Shown here: positions 1-9,944 of the stretch, one piece after another
How the letters are laid out: each line of letters begins with the position of its first letter
How positions within the stretch are numbered: the first letter of the stretch is position 1
Source of the DNA: Bradyrhizobium sp. WBAH42
GTDB lineage: Bacteria; Pseudomonadota; Alphaproteobacteria; Rhizobiales; Xanthobacteraceae
NCBI RefSeq assembly: GCF_024585265.1
Contig: NZ_CP036533.1
Location: 2,923,001-2,987,000 of the forward strand
Direction of reading: 5' to 3'
DNA: 64,000 nucleotides
Translations under genes and position numbers: made by a program
The notes under the pieces: generated by a model
The model's input: only the letters and a program-made list of their open reading frames with translations
Databases searched by the model: none
Told to the model about the DNA's origin: nothing

Positions 1-1568
1 TGTTGAAAACCGTGGCGGGACGCGACGATCTGACGCTGGGCGCGGCGCTGGGACAACTCGAAGAGGCCGAACTGCTGCTGCGTCGTGGGACGCCGCCCGA
101 AGCAAATTACAGTTTCAAGCACGCTCTTGTTCAGGAAGCGGCCTACGAGAGTCTGCTTAGGAGCAAACGGCAGGTGCTTCACACACGGATTGGCGATGTC
201 CTGCGCGAGAAGTTTCCAGTCGTCGCCGAGACCGAGCCGGAAGTCCTGGCGCACCACTTCACCGAGGCGGGGCTGAGCGAGATCGCACTCGAGTGGTGGC
301 GCAAGGCGGGTCAGCAGGCGTTGAAACGCTCGGCCTATTCCGAGGCGATCGCGCATCTCGGCAAGGCCATCGCGATCGCCGATCAATTGCCTGACGAACC
401 CCGCCGGATGATGAGCAGGCTGCATCTTCAAATCGCATATGGCCGTGCCTTGCGGGGCAGCCTCGGCCACAGCGCTCCGGAAACGGTCGCGGCATGGACG
501 CGCGCGCGACAATTCGCGGCTGGTATCGATGATCCCGTTGAACTTGCGCCGGTCCATTCCGGCCTCTTCAATGCCTGCCTGACGCATGGCGAACTTGCTC
601 CGATGCGGGAGCTGGCGGATGCCATCAGGAGCGCCGCTGAGCGACGGCCGGACTCGCCGGTGGCCGCCGTCGTGGCCCATTGGACCGGCGGCGTGACGTG
701 CTGGTTCGCCGGCGGGTATTCGAATGCGCGTACGCATCTTGAGCGGGCGCTGGCGATCTATCGGGCCGAACCGGATCCGGCGACGTTCAGAGCTTCGGCG
801 CTGGATCTTCCGTTCGTCATCATGCGATTTCTCGCCCTGGTGCTCTGGCCGCTCGGCGACATCGCTCGTGCGCGCAGGCTCGCCGCGGAAGCGGTGGGTA
901 CTCCGGGAGAAAAACGGGCGCTGTCCCAGGCCAATGCGCTGGTTCATCGCGCCGTGTTCGACGGAGTATGCGGGGGCATGTTGCAGCAGACAGAGACGAT
1001 CCTGGCGCTCGGTCTCGCGCGCGACCACACGATGCCGCTGTACGTGGCCGCCGGCACCTACCTGAATGGCCTTGCCAAGTGGCGTGCCGGCGACCGAATG
1101 GCCGGACTGGCGGACATGCGTCACGGCTGGACCTTCCTGCACGAGAACGATTGCTACCTCTGCGAACCGTTCTGGGGGATGCATGTCGCCCTGGCGATTG
1201 CAGATGTCGGCGAAGTCGAGACCGGGCTGGAAATCCTGGACGAATTGATCGCCGGGACGGGACAATCCGGCCAGCATTGGCTTGATGCCGAACTGCACCG
1301 TGTCCGCGGTAAACTCTTGTCACGCGAAAACCCTTCGGACGAATCCAGTGCCGAAGACGCTCTCAGGCGAGCGCTGGAGATCGCACGACATCAGCAGACC
1401 AGGACTTTCGAGCTGCGTAGCGCCCTTGAACTTGCACGCCTGTACAAGACAAATGGCCGAGCGGGTGCGCTATCCGAAGTGCTCGCGCCCGTGCTCGCTG
1501 AATTCGAGGCGGAGCATGGTCTTCCCGAATTCGCGGAAGCAAAAGCGCTGCTTGGGAATGGGCGTTAG
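1..1568 (+). CDS. C-terminal part of an ATPase/TPR signalling protein (adenylate-cyclase-type architecture), truncated by window start
   Basis: The reading frame is open from the window edge, so the true N-terminus lies outside. The first 120 residues (about FKHALVQEAAYESLL, then LAHHFTEAG) are typical of the end of the AAA/NB-ARC-like ATPase found in bacterial class III adenylate cyclase-ATPase-TPR proteins. The rest, to residue 521, is alpha-helical repeat sequence of TPR type. These proteins are cytoplasmic signal-transduction ATPases; whether a cyclase domain or a winged helix stands at the missing N-terminus cannot be seen. The gene ends 115 bases before a same-strand stretch leading into the polysaccharide genes, so it is probably a separate transcription unit. 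Confidence 0.7.
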   Translation, partial: LKTVAGRDDLTLGAALGQLEEAELLLRRGTPPEANYSFKHALVQEAAYESLLRSKRQVLHTRIGDVLREKFPVVAETEPEVLAHHFTEAGLSEIALEWWRKAGQQALKRSAYSEAIAHLGKAIAIADQLPDEPRRMMSRLHLQIAYGRALRGSLGHSAPETVAAWTRARQFAAGIDDPVELAPVHSGLFNACLTHGELAPMRELADAIRSAAERRPDSPVAAVVAHWTGGVTCWFAGGYSNARTHLERALAIYRAEPDPATFRASALDLPFVIMRFLALVLWPLGDIARARRLAAEAVGTPGEKRALSQANALVHRAVFDGVCGGMLQQTETILALGLARDHTMPLYVAAGTYLNGLAKWRAGDRMAGLADMRHGWTFLHENDCYLCEPFWGMHVALAIADVGEVETGLEILDELIAGTGQSGQHWLDAELHRVRGKLLSRENPSDESSAEDALRRALEIARHQQTRTFELRSALELARLYKTNGRAGALSEVLAPVLAEFEAEHGLPEFAEAKALLGNGR

Positions 1569-1809
1569 CCGCGCCGCCATTCGATCGGTACAAGCGCCGC
1601 GCCGACTTGAAGCCAGAATAGGTCGGCTTCTTGTTATCGATCCCGAGCCGTAGTTCTCCGGTTTTGACACGTCTTAACCTGTTGTGGTGAAAGCTAGATA
1701 TGCTTCTCTTGGTTGCGAGGAGGAGTCTGCTGCTGCGGCGGCCACGCGGCGATTGGCTTGCCTTCGCAGGGGCAGGCGGAGCGACCAAAGCCCATTTGGA
1801 GATCCAGTC

Positions 1810-3090
1810 GTGGTTCGCTTGCATGTCGAACGTTTCATTCGCAGCCGGATCGCTCGGCGGTCCCTGGCACTCGGGATCATCGCTCTCAGCGGATGGGCCC
1901 TGCTGCCGTATGTGACTTACCGAATCGCCCCCTCCGCCTATGTCAATGCCGAGCTCATGCGGGTGACTGCGCCGATGGCGGGTCAGCTCTCGTCAGATCT
2001 TCCACGCAAGGGTGAATATTTCGAGCACAACCGGATGGTGCCGCTGGTCGAGGCGCGTTCGCCGGATCGCCGCCACCTCATGGACCTTGATCAGCAGCTG
2101 GCCATGTCCACCAAACGCGCCGAGCTCGCACGCCGGCAACTCGAGGAGATCGCCGAGCTCGATCGCAAGCTCCGCGAGCGAAGCGAGGACTATCGTTCGG
2201 GGATGTTAGCGCGCCTGAGCCACGAGATAAGTGAAACGGAAGTTGAAAAAGGCGGCTGTCTCGCTGAGGCGCGGCAGCGCAACGATGTCGCGGGCCGGAT
2301 GGAGAGGCTCGTGAAGCTCGGCATCAGTTCGCAGATCCGCTCCGGTGAGGCCCAGGCCTCGCAGGAGGCAACCGCAACGCGGTGCCAGATGGCCGGTGAA
2401 CGCCTGCAGCGCCTCAAGACGGAATTGGGGGCGGCCGAGAAGGGCATTTATCTTCGTGGCGATGCCAACGACGTGCCCTATTCTCAGCAGCAGCGCGAGC
2501 GGCTTGTCCTCCGCCGCCAGGAGCTCGAGACCGACCTGTTGCAAAACAGCTCACGTGCCGCGCAGTTGGCCGCGGAAATTGCAGAGGAACGCACTCGACT
2601 TGATCGTCTCGATCACTACGATCTGTCCTTGCCCGCAGCCCATGTGGTCTGGTCGGTCGCGGCCAGCCCGGGCTCGATGGTCACGGAAGGGCAGTCGGTG
2701 TTCGATTTCGCAGATTGCAAACGCCGGTTTATCGTCGTTGAACTACCCGAGCGCGATTTCGAGAAGATCAAGGCCGGAGATGCGGCTACCGTCCGCCTGA
2801 TTGGGAGTCGCGAATGGAAGAGCGGCCAGATCCGGCAGGTCCGCGGATCGGCCGCGTACGGCGATGATCGGCTGCTTGCGGCTCGGGTGCCGCGGCCTGA
2901 TCCGGGCAACATTACCATTGAGATATCGCTTCCGCCCAATGAGACGTCGGCCGACCGCAACGGCTCCTGCGATATCGGACGGTTGGCTGAGGTGCGCTTC
3001 GAGCGCAGAACCGACGGCCTGCTACGATTGGTCGGCTCGAAGTTGAAATGGCTGACCGCTCGCCTGGAGCTCGACCAATCGCCCCTGTGA
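1810..3090 (+). CDS. HlyD-type membrane-fusion protein of a polysaccharide synthesis cluster
   Basis: A periplasmic adaptor-like protein: one membrane segment near the N-terminus (RRSLALGIIALSGWALLPYV), a short lipoyl/barrel-like stretch with VTAPMAGQL, a long charged coiled coil of about 180 residues, then a second barrel part (VAASPGSMVTEGQSVFDFAD). This is the HlyD/EmrA plan, also used by Alg44-like polysaccharide export adaptors. The frame is open from 1684, but the first 42 residues there look non-coding; a GTG at 1810 with GGAG eight bases upstream is the better start. The next gene begins 12 bases after the stop, so both are probably one operon. It likely carries polymer made by the neighbouring glycosyltransferase through the periplasm (inference). 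Confidence 0.75.
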   Translation: MVRLHVERFIRSRIARRSLALGIIALSGWALLPYVTYRIAPSAYVNAELMRVTAPMAGQLSSDLPRKGEYFEHNRMVPLVEARSPDRRHLMDLDQQLAMSTKRAELARRQLEEIAELDRKLRERSEDYRSGMLARLSHEISETEVEKGGCLAEARQRNDVAGRMERLVKLGISSQIRSGEAQASQEATATRCQMAGERLQRLKTELGAAEKGIYLRGDANDVPYSQQQRERLVLRRQELETDLLQNSSRAAQLAAEIAEERTRLDRLDHYDLSLPAAHVVWSVAASPGSMVTEGQSVFDFADCKRRFIVVELPERDFEKIKAGDAATVRLIGSREWKSGQIRQVRGSAAYGDDRLLAARVPRPDPGNITIEISLPPNETSADRNGSCDIGRLAEVRFERRTDGLLRLVGSKLKWLTARLELDQSPL

Positions 3091-3102
3091 GCGAGATGTT
3101 CC

Positions 3103-5295
3103 ATGCAAGCCATGACTCTGCCTCTCTCTCAGCTGTTCGCGCCGATGCTGGGCATCTTTGCTGCGATGTATCTGTTGGCGCCGACCTTCCCAGTCGCGCG
3201 CTCTTGGGCGCGTCTTGCGGTCTTTGTCGTGGTTTGGCTTGTGGTGGCCCGCTATCTCGAATGGCGTATTTTCACCACCGTGCTGCCGGCAAGCGGGACC
3301 TGGTATCAGGTCGGCTGGATCTGGTTCTGTCTGTTCGTCGAGCTTCTGACTTTCACAGATCAGTTCATTCTTTATCTGACGTTCCTTCGCAGGACCGATC
3401 GCCGAAGCGAAGCAGATCAGCACGAGCGTCGGCTTCGCAGCCTGCCGGATGATGAGCTGCCCTCGGTCGACGTCTTTATTCCGACCTATGACGAGCCATT
3501 CGAGGTGCTGGAAAAGACGATCACCGGCGCGCTGTGCCTGGACTATCCGAACCTCCAGGTCTGGGTCTTGGATGATGGTCGCAGGCCTTGGCTCAGGGCG
3601 CTCTGCACGCAAAAGGGCGCCGGCTATCTCACGCGCGCCGACAATTTGAATGCCAAGGCCGGCAATATCAATCATGCCCTGACCAAGACGAGTGGCGAGT
3701 TCTTCGCGATCTTTGATGCGGACTTCGTGCCGCAGCGCAATTTCCTGATGCGCACGATGGGCTTCTTCGCTGATCCAAAGGTCGGAATCGTTCAGATCCC
3801 GCACGCCTTCTACAATGAGGACCCGATGCAGGCGAATCTCGGCCTGCACAGGGGACTGCCGGATGAACAACGGTTCTTCTTCGATTCCATCATGCCCGCG
3901 CGCGACGGCTGGGATGGTGCCTTTTGTTGCGGTTCCAACTCCGTCACGCGTCGCGCAGCACTCCGCGCGGTAGGCGATGCCTTGCCGACCCAGTCCATTA
4001 CGGAAGACATCCTGCTGACGCTCGTCCTGCTGCGCAAGGGATACGTCACCCGCTATCTCTGCGAACCGCTGGCGATTGGGCTGGCGCCGGAAAGCCTTGA
4101 TGCCTTTTTCGTGCAGCGGCAACGCTGGGCGCGGGGCGCGATCCAGACGCTGTACCTCGCCGCCGGCCCGCTCGGCCCCGGACTGGGCTTGATGCATCGG
4201 CTCCTCTTCTTTCCGACGCATTGGCTCTCATTGGGCTTGCGGGCGCTCATGGTCGTGGTGGTTCCGATCGTGTTCATGTGGACCGGCTTGGCGCCTGTCG
4301 TCGATGTCACCCCCGAATCGGTGTTCTACTACTTGTTCCCCGCGATCCTGGCGCTCAACGGCGGCATCTCCTGGTTCGCGCCGCACGTGCATTTTCCGCT
4401 CGCCGCTCAGGTGTCGGCGACGATCCAGAGCTTCAAGATACTGCCCACGGTGCTGGGGACTCTCGTCAAGCCGGCGGGACATGCGTTCAAGGTGACGCCG
4501 AAGGGCGCTGCCGCGCGGCGCGCAACTTACGCTGCGGAGATATTCTGGCCGTCGGCGGTCCTGATGGCGTTGACGGTTGTCGGTGTGGTTCTGAACACGA
4601 TTCCGGAATGGCGCATCATCGATCATCCGGCGGCTCTACCGATGGTCGCCTTCTGGTCGGTCGTGAACATCGTCGTGCTTTTCTTCGTCTGCATGACCTC
4701 GCTGCAGGCGCGGATGGGGCGTACCGAGGAGCGTTTCGACATCGACGAAACTATCTTGATCCAGACCGGGACCGCCGAGCAGCTTTCTGGACGCGTGAGC
4801 AACATCTCCCTCTCTGGCGCCGGCGTTCTGCTTGGCTCCGGCATTGACTGTCCTCGCGCCGGAGAACCGCTGCGCGTGCACATCATGCAGGTGGGATGGG
4901 TCGATGCGGTGATTGCGCAACAAAGGGGCCGGCTCATCGGGGTGCAGTTCAAATTGCCGCAGTCGCTGGAACGAGACCTGCTGATCCGCAAGCTCTTTAC
5001 CGTCGCCCGTCTGAAGCGGAACGGTGTCATCGCGTGCTCGGTGAATAGGGCGATGCTTAAGAACATCTGGTCGATGGCCGCGCCGTTGCCCCACATTGTT
5101 GCAGGCGGCGCGAAGCCCGCGTCGGTCTCGCCGACTGAGCGTCTGCCGGCAGAGAGCATGGTCATTCGGCCTCAACCCCGGACAGACGATTTTGCACATC
5201 TTGCCGGAGCTCGAAGCCTGCATCCGACGAGTTTCACTGAACCTGGCTTTGGCCGGGTGGCCGGCACAGTGCTCGAGGCCGTCGCGCCGAGTTGA
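3103..5295 (+). CDS. BcsA-like family 2 glycosyltransferase with C-terminal PilZ domain
   Basis: A processive membrane glycosyltransferase of the cellulose-synthase type. Two membrane segments lead into the GT-A core: VDVFIPTYDEP near residue 122, DDG near 156, the DxD sugar-nucleotide motif (DAD) near 205, TED near 299 and QRQRW near 336, followed by further membrane helices. The C-terminus has a PilZ domain with RTEER near residue 540 and NISLSG near 567, the paired RxxxR and NxSxxG motifs that bind cyclic di-GMP. So it should polymerise a beta-linked glucan-like polysaccharide from a UDP-sugar, with activity raised by c-di-GMP. At 730 residues it is close to BcsA, but no bcsB, bcsZ or bcsC is nearby; with an HlyD partner the product may not be cellulose. 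Confidence 0.88.
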   Translation: MQAMTLPLSQLFAPMLGIFAAMYLLAPTFPVARSWARLAVFVVVWLVVARYLEWRIFTTVLPASGTWYQVGWIWFCLFVELLTFTDQFILYLTFLRRTDRRSEADQHERRLRSLPDDELPSVDVFIPTYDEPFEVLEKTITGALCLDYPNLQVWVLDDGRRPWLRALCTQKGAGYLTRADNLNAKAGNINHALTKTSGEFFAIFDADFVPQRNFLMRTMGFFADPKVGIVQIPHAFYNEDPMQANLGLHRGLPDEQRFFFDSIMPARDGWDGAFCCGSNSVTRRAALRAVGDALPTQSITEDILLTLVLLRKGYVTRYLCEPLAIGLAPESLDAFFVQRQRWARGAIQTLYLAAGPLGPGLGLMHRLLFFPTHWLSLGLRALMVVVVPIVFMWTGLAPVVDVTPESVFYYLFPAILALNGGISWFAPHVHFPLAAQVSATIQSFKILPTVLGTLVKPAGHAFKVTPKGAAARRATYAAEIFWPSAVLMALTVVGVVLNTIPEWRIIDHPAALPMVAFWSVVNIVVLFFVCMTSLQARMGRTEERFDIDETILIQTGTAEQLSGRVSNISLSGAGVLLGSGIDCPRAGEPLRVHIMQVGWVDAVIAQQRGRLIGVQFKLPQSLERDLLIRKLFTVARLKRNGVIACSVNRAMLKNIWSMAAPLPHIVAGGAKPASVSPTERLPAESMVIRPQPRTDDFAHLAGARSLHPTSFTEPGFGRVAGTVLEAVAPS

Positions 5296-5466
5296 TTGCT
5301 GTGTTGTCCTTCTCGTCGGACCAGTCCATGGGCTATCGATCGACGGTCAAGCCGCTCATCGATGCCGTCAGTCTCCTTCCGGTGCTCCGCCAAAAATCAC
5401 AATCGGAACGAGCAACCATCCTTCAGCCCAAGGCGTTTACGGGGTTGAGGGTGCAGGGAGCATCTC

Positions 5467-7371
5467 TTGATCGATCACCGCAGCGATCCTCGGAAAGGGC
5501 GTCTGACGCTCTGGGCCTCCGCATTCGTGGCGGTCGCTTGCTTGGCGATTGTCGCGCTCAGCGGCTGGCGGGAGTGGTCCTCGCGACAGACGCTGCTGAA
5601 GGGCTCCGAAACAGACATGGCCAATCTGGCCCGGTCGGTGACGCAACACGCGGACGATACGTTCGAGCTCGCGGACACCGTTCTCAATGTGTTGGTCGGC
5701 CAACTCAAACTCGAGGGAACCAGCCCGGCGGCGATCGCCAAGATTCAGACCTTTCTTTCCCGGCGCAAAGCCGCGAACCGGATTCGCGCTGTGTTCGTCT
5801 ATGACGAGACCGGCCGCTGGCTCGCAACCAGCGAGCCCGTGGATTTCGCCGGCCTCAACAACAGCGACCGCGAGTATTTCCAGCATCATCGCGCCGTGGC
5901 TGAGCGAGGAACCTTCATTGGGGGTCCAGTGAGGAGCAGGTCGGGGGGGCAATGGATCATCACAGCGTCAAGGCGCTTCGATCATCCTGACGGCAGTTTT
6001 GCCGGAGTGGCTCTTACCACGATCGATGTCGACTATTTTTTACAGTTCTATCGCGGATTCGACGTCGGCCAGAACGGCTCAATTGCACTGGCGACGGCGA
6101 AAGGCGTTGTCCTCGCGCGTAGCCCGGACAACGGATATACGGGCCGCGATCTGTCGAATGCACCGCTTTTTAGGAATTTCCGCGAGCGGCCAACTGCGGA
6201 CGTCTACTACTTCACGTCGCCTCTCGACGGCGTTCGGCGTCTGAGCTTTTATCAACTAAGCAATCGCTACCCCGTTGTCGTGGTTGCGACGGAATCGGAA
6301 GACGACGTCTTGGCCCCCTGGCACAGAGCGGCGCTGACGCGCGTGGCTGCGGTGCTGGGACTGATAGGAGGGCTCGCTGTTGCGGGGGTTTTGCTGGTGC
6401 GCCAGTTGCACATGCGGCAGAAGATGGCCGCTGCTCTGATCGCCAAGGAGGCGGATTTTCGTCTCCTCGCGGAGCAGTCGGGAGACATGGTCATGCGCAT
6501 AGCGGTCGATGGACGGATTCTCTATACGTCGCCGTCCAGCGCGCGAGTTCTCGGCTGGGCTCCGAACGAATTGGTGGATACGTCGGCCCTCGCCGGCATA
6601 AATCCGGCGGATCTGGCGCGGGTTGAGGAGACGATCTCCGCGTTGATGAACGGTGAAGCCGAGGAGGCAAGAATCACTTATCGCACTCGGCATCGCGAGA
6701 AAGGCGAGGTCTGGATCGAAACCGCGCTGCGCGTCGCCAGGAGTGCGCAGAGTGGAGACATCAACGGCGTGGTGGCGATCTCGCGCGACATGACCGAACG
6801 TAAGGACCTGGAAGATAAGCTGGCGGCTCTCGCCAGTTCGGATGGCCTGACGGCCTTGGCAAACCGCAGACACTTCGACGAGCGGCTAGAGGCGGAATGG
6901 GACCGGGCCAGGCGCGAAGGAAGGCCTCTGTCACTTTTGCTGATGGACGTCGATCATTTCAAGAGTTTCAATGATCAGTACGGGCATCAGGCGGGCGATG
7001 CATGTCTCCGCTCGGTCGCCGGGGTCCTGGCGGAGCAGGCCAGGCGGCCGGCAGACTTGGCCGCTCGGTATGGTGGTGAGGAATTCGCCTTGCTGCTACC
7101 AAATACCGACACGGGAGGGTGCGAGCAGGTCGGCGAGCGAATCCGGCAAGCGATTCAGGACCTCGGCATCCTGCACGCGCTCAACCCGCCATCCAAGCAG
7201 GTCACCCTCAGTATTGGTGGCGCCACACATATGTCGTTCGGCGATAAGGCTGATTGCACGTCGTTGATAGCGGCTGCGGATAAGGCGCTCTACGCCGCCA
7301 AGGAGAGCGGGCGCAACCGCCTTGTGATGTCAGGGCAAGTCATCGCGTGGCCCGGCGCGATACGAGCTTGA
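5467..7371 (+). CDS. Membrane diguanylate cyclase (periplasmic sensor, PAS, GGDEF)
   Basis: Makes cyclic di-GMP from two GTP. A membrane segment at about residues 12-32, a roughly 260-residue periplasmic dCache-like sensor, and a second membrane segment at about 293-312 are followed by a PAS domain (from about 327) and a GGDEF domain. The active site is GGEEF near residue 536, so catalysis looks intact. RPAD lies five residues upstream, which is the RxxD inhibitory I-site and implies product feedback. TTG at 5467 with GGAG seven bases upstream is the likely start. It follows a PilZ-containing synthase by 171 bases on the same strand, so it probably supplies the activating signal for that enzyme locally. 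Confidence 0.9.
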   Translation: MIDHRSDPRKGRLTLWASAFVAVACLAIVALSGWREWSSRQTLLKGSETDMANLARSVTQHADDTFELADTVLNVLVGQLKLEGTSPAAIAKIQTFLSRRKAANRIRAVFVYDETGRWLATSEPVDFAGLNNSDREYFQHHRAVAERGTFIGGPVRSRSGGQWIITASRRFDHPDGSFAGVALTTIDVDYFLQFYRGFDVGQNGSIALATAKGVVLARSPDNGYTGRDLSNAPLFRNFRERPTADVYYFTSPLDGVRRLSFYQLSNRYPVVVVATESEDDVLAPWHRAALTRVAAVLGLIGGLAVAGVLLVRQLHMRQKMAAALIAKEADFRLLAEQSGDMVMRIAVDGRILYTSPSSARVLGWAPNELVDTSALAGINPADLARVEETISALMNGEAEEARITYRTRHREKGEVWIETALRVARSAQSGDINGVVAISRDMTERKDLEDKLAALASSDGLTALANRRHFDERLEAEWDRARREGRPLSLLLMDVDHFKSFNDQYGHQAGDACLRSVAGVLAEQARRPADLAARYGGEEFALLLPNTDTGGCEQVGERIRQAIQDLGILHALNPPSKQVTLSIGGATHMSFGDKADCTSLIAAADKALYAAKESGRNRLVMSGQVIAWPGAIRA

Positions 7372-7402
7372 AGAGCAGCTCTAGTGCGCGGCGGCGTGAC
7401 CC

Positions 7403-8626
7403 TCACGAATTGACGTGCACGAAATCGCGCAGCAACGGATAGATCTCGTTGTTCCAGCGCTTGCCGGAGAACACGCCGTAATGGCCGACGCCGGCCTGCA
7501 TGTGGTGGACGCGGCGATAGGCGCGCACGCCGGTGCAGAGGTCCTGGGCGGCCAGCGTCTGCCCGATCGAGCAGATGTCGTCCTTCTCGCCTTCGACCGT
7601 CATCAGGCCCATGCGGCTGACGGCTTTGGTGTTCACGGGACGGCCGCGATGCATCAGCTTGCCTTGTGGCAGGAGATGCTCCTGGAACACGTCGCGCACG
7701 GTCTCGATGTAGAACTCGGCCGGCAGGTCCATCACGGCGAAATATTCGTCGTAGAACGTCTTGATCGTCGCGGCCTTCTCCTTCTCGCCCTTGGCGATGT
7801 GGTTGGCGAGATCCATGTGCTGCTTGATATGGCGCTCGAGATTCATCGAGACGAAGGCGGTGAGCTGCACGAAGCCGGGATAGACCTTGCGCAAGGCGCC
7901 GCGGCATTGCACCGGCACGTAGTTGATCAGATTGCGCTCGAACCATTCGATCGGCTTGCTCTTGGCGAATTCGTTGACCCTGGTCGGCTGGATCCTTGTG
8001 TCGATCGGGCCGGCCATCAGCGTCAGCGTCGCCGGGCGCGAGGGATGGTTGTCCTCGCACATGATCGCGGCGGCCGCGAGCGCGGAGACGGACGGCTGGC
8101 AGATCGCCACCATGTGCGGGCGCGGCCCGAGCTGTCCGAGGAAGTCGATCAGGTGCTCGGTATAGTCGTCGAGCCCGAAGCGGCCCTCGCTGCGCGGGAT
8201 GTCGCGCGGATTGTGCCAGTCGGTGATGTAGACGTCGTGGTCCTGCAGCAGCGTCTTCACCGTGCCGCGCAGCAGCGTCGCGAAGTGTCCGGACATCGGC
8301 GCCACCAGCAGCATGCGCGGCTGCTCGCCGACGCCTTCTTTCCTGAAATGCAGCAGCGAGCCGAACGGGGTCGCGTAGGCGATCTCCTCTCTGACCGCGA
8401 CCTCGCGGTTGCCCACCATGACGCTGTCGATGCCGTAGGCGGGACGGTCATAGGTGAGGGTGGAGCGCGAGATCAGCTCCAGCGCGGCCGACACCCGGCC
8501 GACCACCTGGTCCGATAGGCCCTGAGGCACCAGATGGAGGAATTTGAGCGCGGACGAAGCCCCCGCGCGCCAAGGCGCGGTCAGGTCCATGTGGTTCTGA
8601 AAAGCCTGATAGTACATCGACATCAT
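7403..8626 (-). CDS. phaZ: Intracellular polyhydroxyalkanoate depolymerase
   Basis: Mobilises stored poly-3-hydroxybutyrate granules in the cytoplasm. The N-terminus (MYYQAFQNHMDLTAPWR) and overall 407-residue length match the intracellular PhaZ family with the PHB depolymerase C-terminal domain. The catalytic cysteine is recognisable in ICQPSV near residue 176, the family's substitute for the serine of a lipase box. A candidate Asp (EKDDICSIG) and His (GVGHYGVF) lie near the end. The frame is open further upstream, but ATG at 8626, next to a second ATG and MSMYYQ, gives the family's normal N-terminus. It is divergent from the glutathione transferase gene, with about 155 bases between starts. 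Confidence 0.9.
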   Translation of the reverse strand: MMSMYYQAFQNHMDLTAPWRAGASSALKFLHLVPQGLSDQVVGRVSAALELISRSTLTYDRPAYGIDSVMVGNREVAVREEIAYATPFGSLLHFRKEGVGEQPRMLLVAPMSGHFATLLRGTVKTLLQDHDVYITDWHNPRDIPRSEGRFGLDDYTEHLIDFLGQLGPRPHMVAICQPSVSALAAAAIMCEDNHPSRPATLTLMAGPIDTRIQPTRVNEFAKSKPIEWFERNLINYVPVQCRGALRKVYPGFVQLTAFVSMNLERHIKQHMDLANHIAKGEKEKAATIKTFYDEYFAVMDLPAEFYIETVRDVFQEHLLPQGKLMHRGRPVNTKAVSRMGLMTVEGEKDDICSIGQTLAAQDLCTGVRAYRRVHHMQAGVGHYGVFSGKRWNNEIYPLLRDFVHVNS

Positions 8627-8781
8627 ACTGAATCGCCCACCCCGTCCCGTGCTGCTATGCAATAAGGACGCCAGACGGCGATCGGGCCTCGCGTAAAACT
8701 GGCACGTCGCTTGCTGTTCATGCCGTGGAAGCAGAGGCCACGGGCAGGCCGGGCCGATGTCGGGACCAGGGAAAGGGTCAT

Positions 8782-9438
8782 ATGGCGAAGGCGACACTGA
8801 CCATCAGCAGCAAGAATTACTCGTCCTGGTCGCTGCGTGGCTGGCTGCTGACGAAATTCTCCGGGCTCGAGTTCGAGGAGATCGTCACCGCACCGGACGA
8901 TCCGTCGGCGCGTGCCGAGATCCTGCTGCTGTCGTCCTCGATCCTGGTGCCGTGCCTGCGGCACGAGGGCGCCGTGGTCTGGGACACGCTGGCCATTGCC
9001 GAATATCTCAACGAGGTGATGCCGGACGCCGGCCTGTTGCCGGCCGACCGCATCCAGCGCGCCCATTGCCGCTCGATCTCAGGCGAAATCCATTCCGGTT
9101 TCACCACGCTGCGCGCCTCGCTGCCGGTTAACCTGAAGGGACACTTTCCCGGCTTCAAGATCTGGTCGCGGGCGCAGGCCGACATCGACCGGGTCTGGTT
9201 CATCTGGCGCGACTGCCTGGAGAAATCGGGCGGCCCCTTCCTGTTCGGCGACAAGCGCACCATGGCGGACGCGATGTACGCCCCTGTCGTGACGCGCTTC
9301 GTGACCTATGACGTCAAGCTCGCGCCGCCGCTGAAGGCCTATGCCGACACCATCATGGCAATGCCCGAGATGCAGGAATGGATCGCGGCGGCCAAGGAGG
9401 AGCCGGCCGAGATCGAGGAGCTCGAGGTCGAATATTAG
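8782..9438 (+). CDS. Glutathione S-transferase family protein
   Basis: A 218-residue cytoplasmic GST-fold protein. The N-terminal thioredoxin-like half has SSKNYSSWSLRGWLL, where the YSSWSLR stretch is typical of bacterial GSTs related to maleylacetoacetate isomerases, then VPCLRHEG and the glutathione-gamma-glutamyl-binding position in VVWDTLAIAEYL. The helical C-terminal half carries the FLFGDKRTMADA N-capping-box region. The ATG at 8782 is preceded by GAAAGG; longer frames upstream are not supported. The substrate cannot be inferred. It is transcribed away from phaZ. Confidence 0.85.
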   Translation: MAKATLTISSKNYSSWSLRGWLLTKFSGLEFEEIVTAPDDPSARAEILLLSSSILVPCLRHEGAVVWDTLAIAEYLNEVMPDAGLLPADRIQRAHCRSISGEIHSGFTTLRASLPVNLKGHFPGFKIWSRAQADIDRVWFIWRDCLEKSGGPFLFGDKRTMADAMYAPVVTRFVTYDVKLAPPLKAYADTIMAMPEMQEWIAAAKEEPAEIEELEVEY

Positions 9439-9719
9439 GCAGGTGTCGCACGGCCCTGCCTGTTTCGGCGGCGAGGCTCCGTCCGCTGCGACGGCCGCGC
9501 TATGTCTTTGCAACAATTAACCTTTGGTGCCGGTGAGAGGCGTCTGCGATCCTGCCGGCTGCGCAGATATTGTGCGCGCCTGTCGGACCCGCCGCGAGAT
9601 CTAGCCGTGAACAGATGCGTACAGGGCGCTTCGGCTGATTCGGACGTGATTCGTTCGGGCCGCGTTCCGAAGGTTAAAGCGGAGCGCGGCTCCGTCGCAT
9701 TTTGAAACAGAGAACGCCT

Positions 9720-9944
9720 TCAGGCGGCCCCGCGCTGCTTCACGCGCGGCAGGCGCCAGCCGATCACGGTTGCTTCCACCGCAATCCCGGCCTCCTGGTT
9801 TTGCCAGCGTCCCTCGACATAGCGGCAGGCGAACGGCAGTTGATACGTCCCGCTGTGATCCTCGCACAGCACTTCGAGTGGCAGGCCCGGCGGTGGTTCT
9901 CCGGCGCCGTCGAATTCCGCCAAACGTCTATCGCGCGTTGCCAT
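9720..9944 (-). CDS. Small conserved-looking hypothetical protein (74 aa)
   Basis: A short soluble protein rich in charged and aromatic residues (PLEVLCEDHSGTYQLPFACRY, GRWQNQEAG). ATG at 9944 has AGGGGAG 10-16 bases upstream, which supports translation. No catalytic motif, membrane segment or known domain is recognisable. The 281 bases between the upstream GST gene and this stop hold nothing else that I can identify. Confidence 0.55.
   Translation of the reverse strand: MATRDRRLAEFDGAGEPPPGLPLEVLCEDHSGTYQLPFACRYVEGRWQNQEAGIAVEATVIGWRLPRVKQRGAA

Noticed and set aside
3022..4221. A 399-codon minus-strand frame
   Set aside because: It is antisense to the BcsA-like gene, with no recognisable protein features.
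9502..9705. A 67-codon plus-strand frame after the GST gene
   Set aside because: Arg/Cys-rich, no ribosome-binding site, no recognisable sequence.
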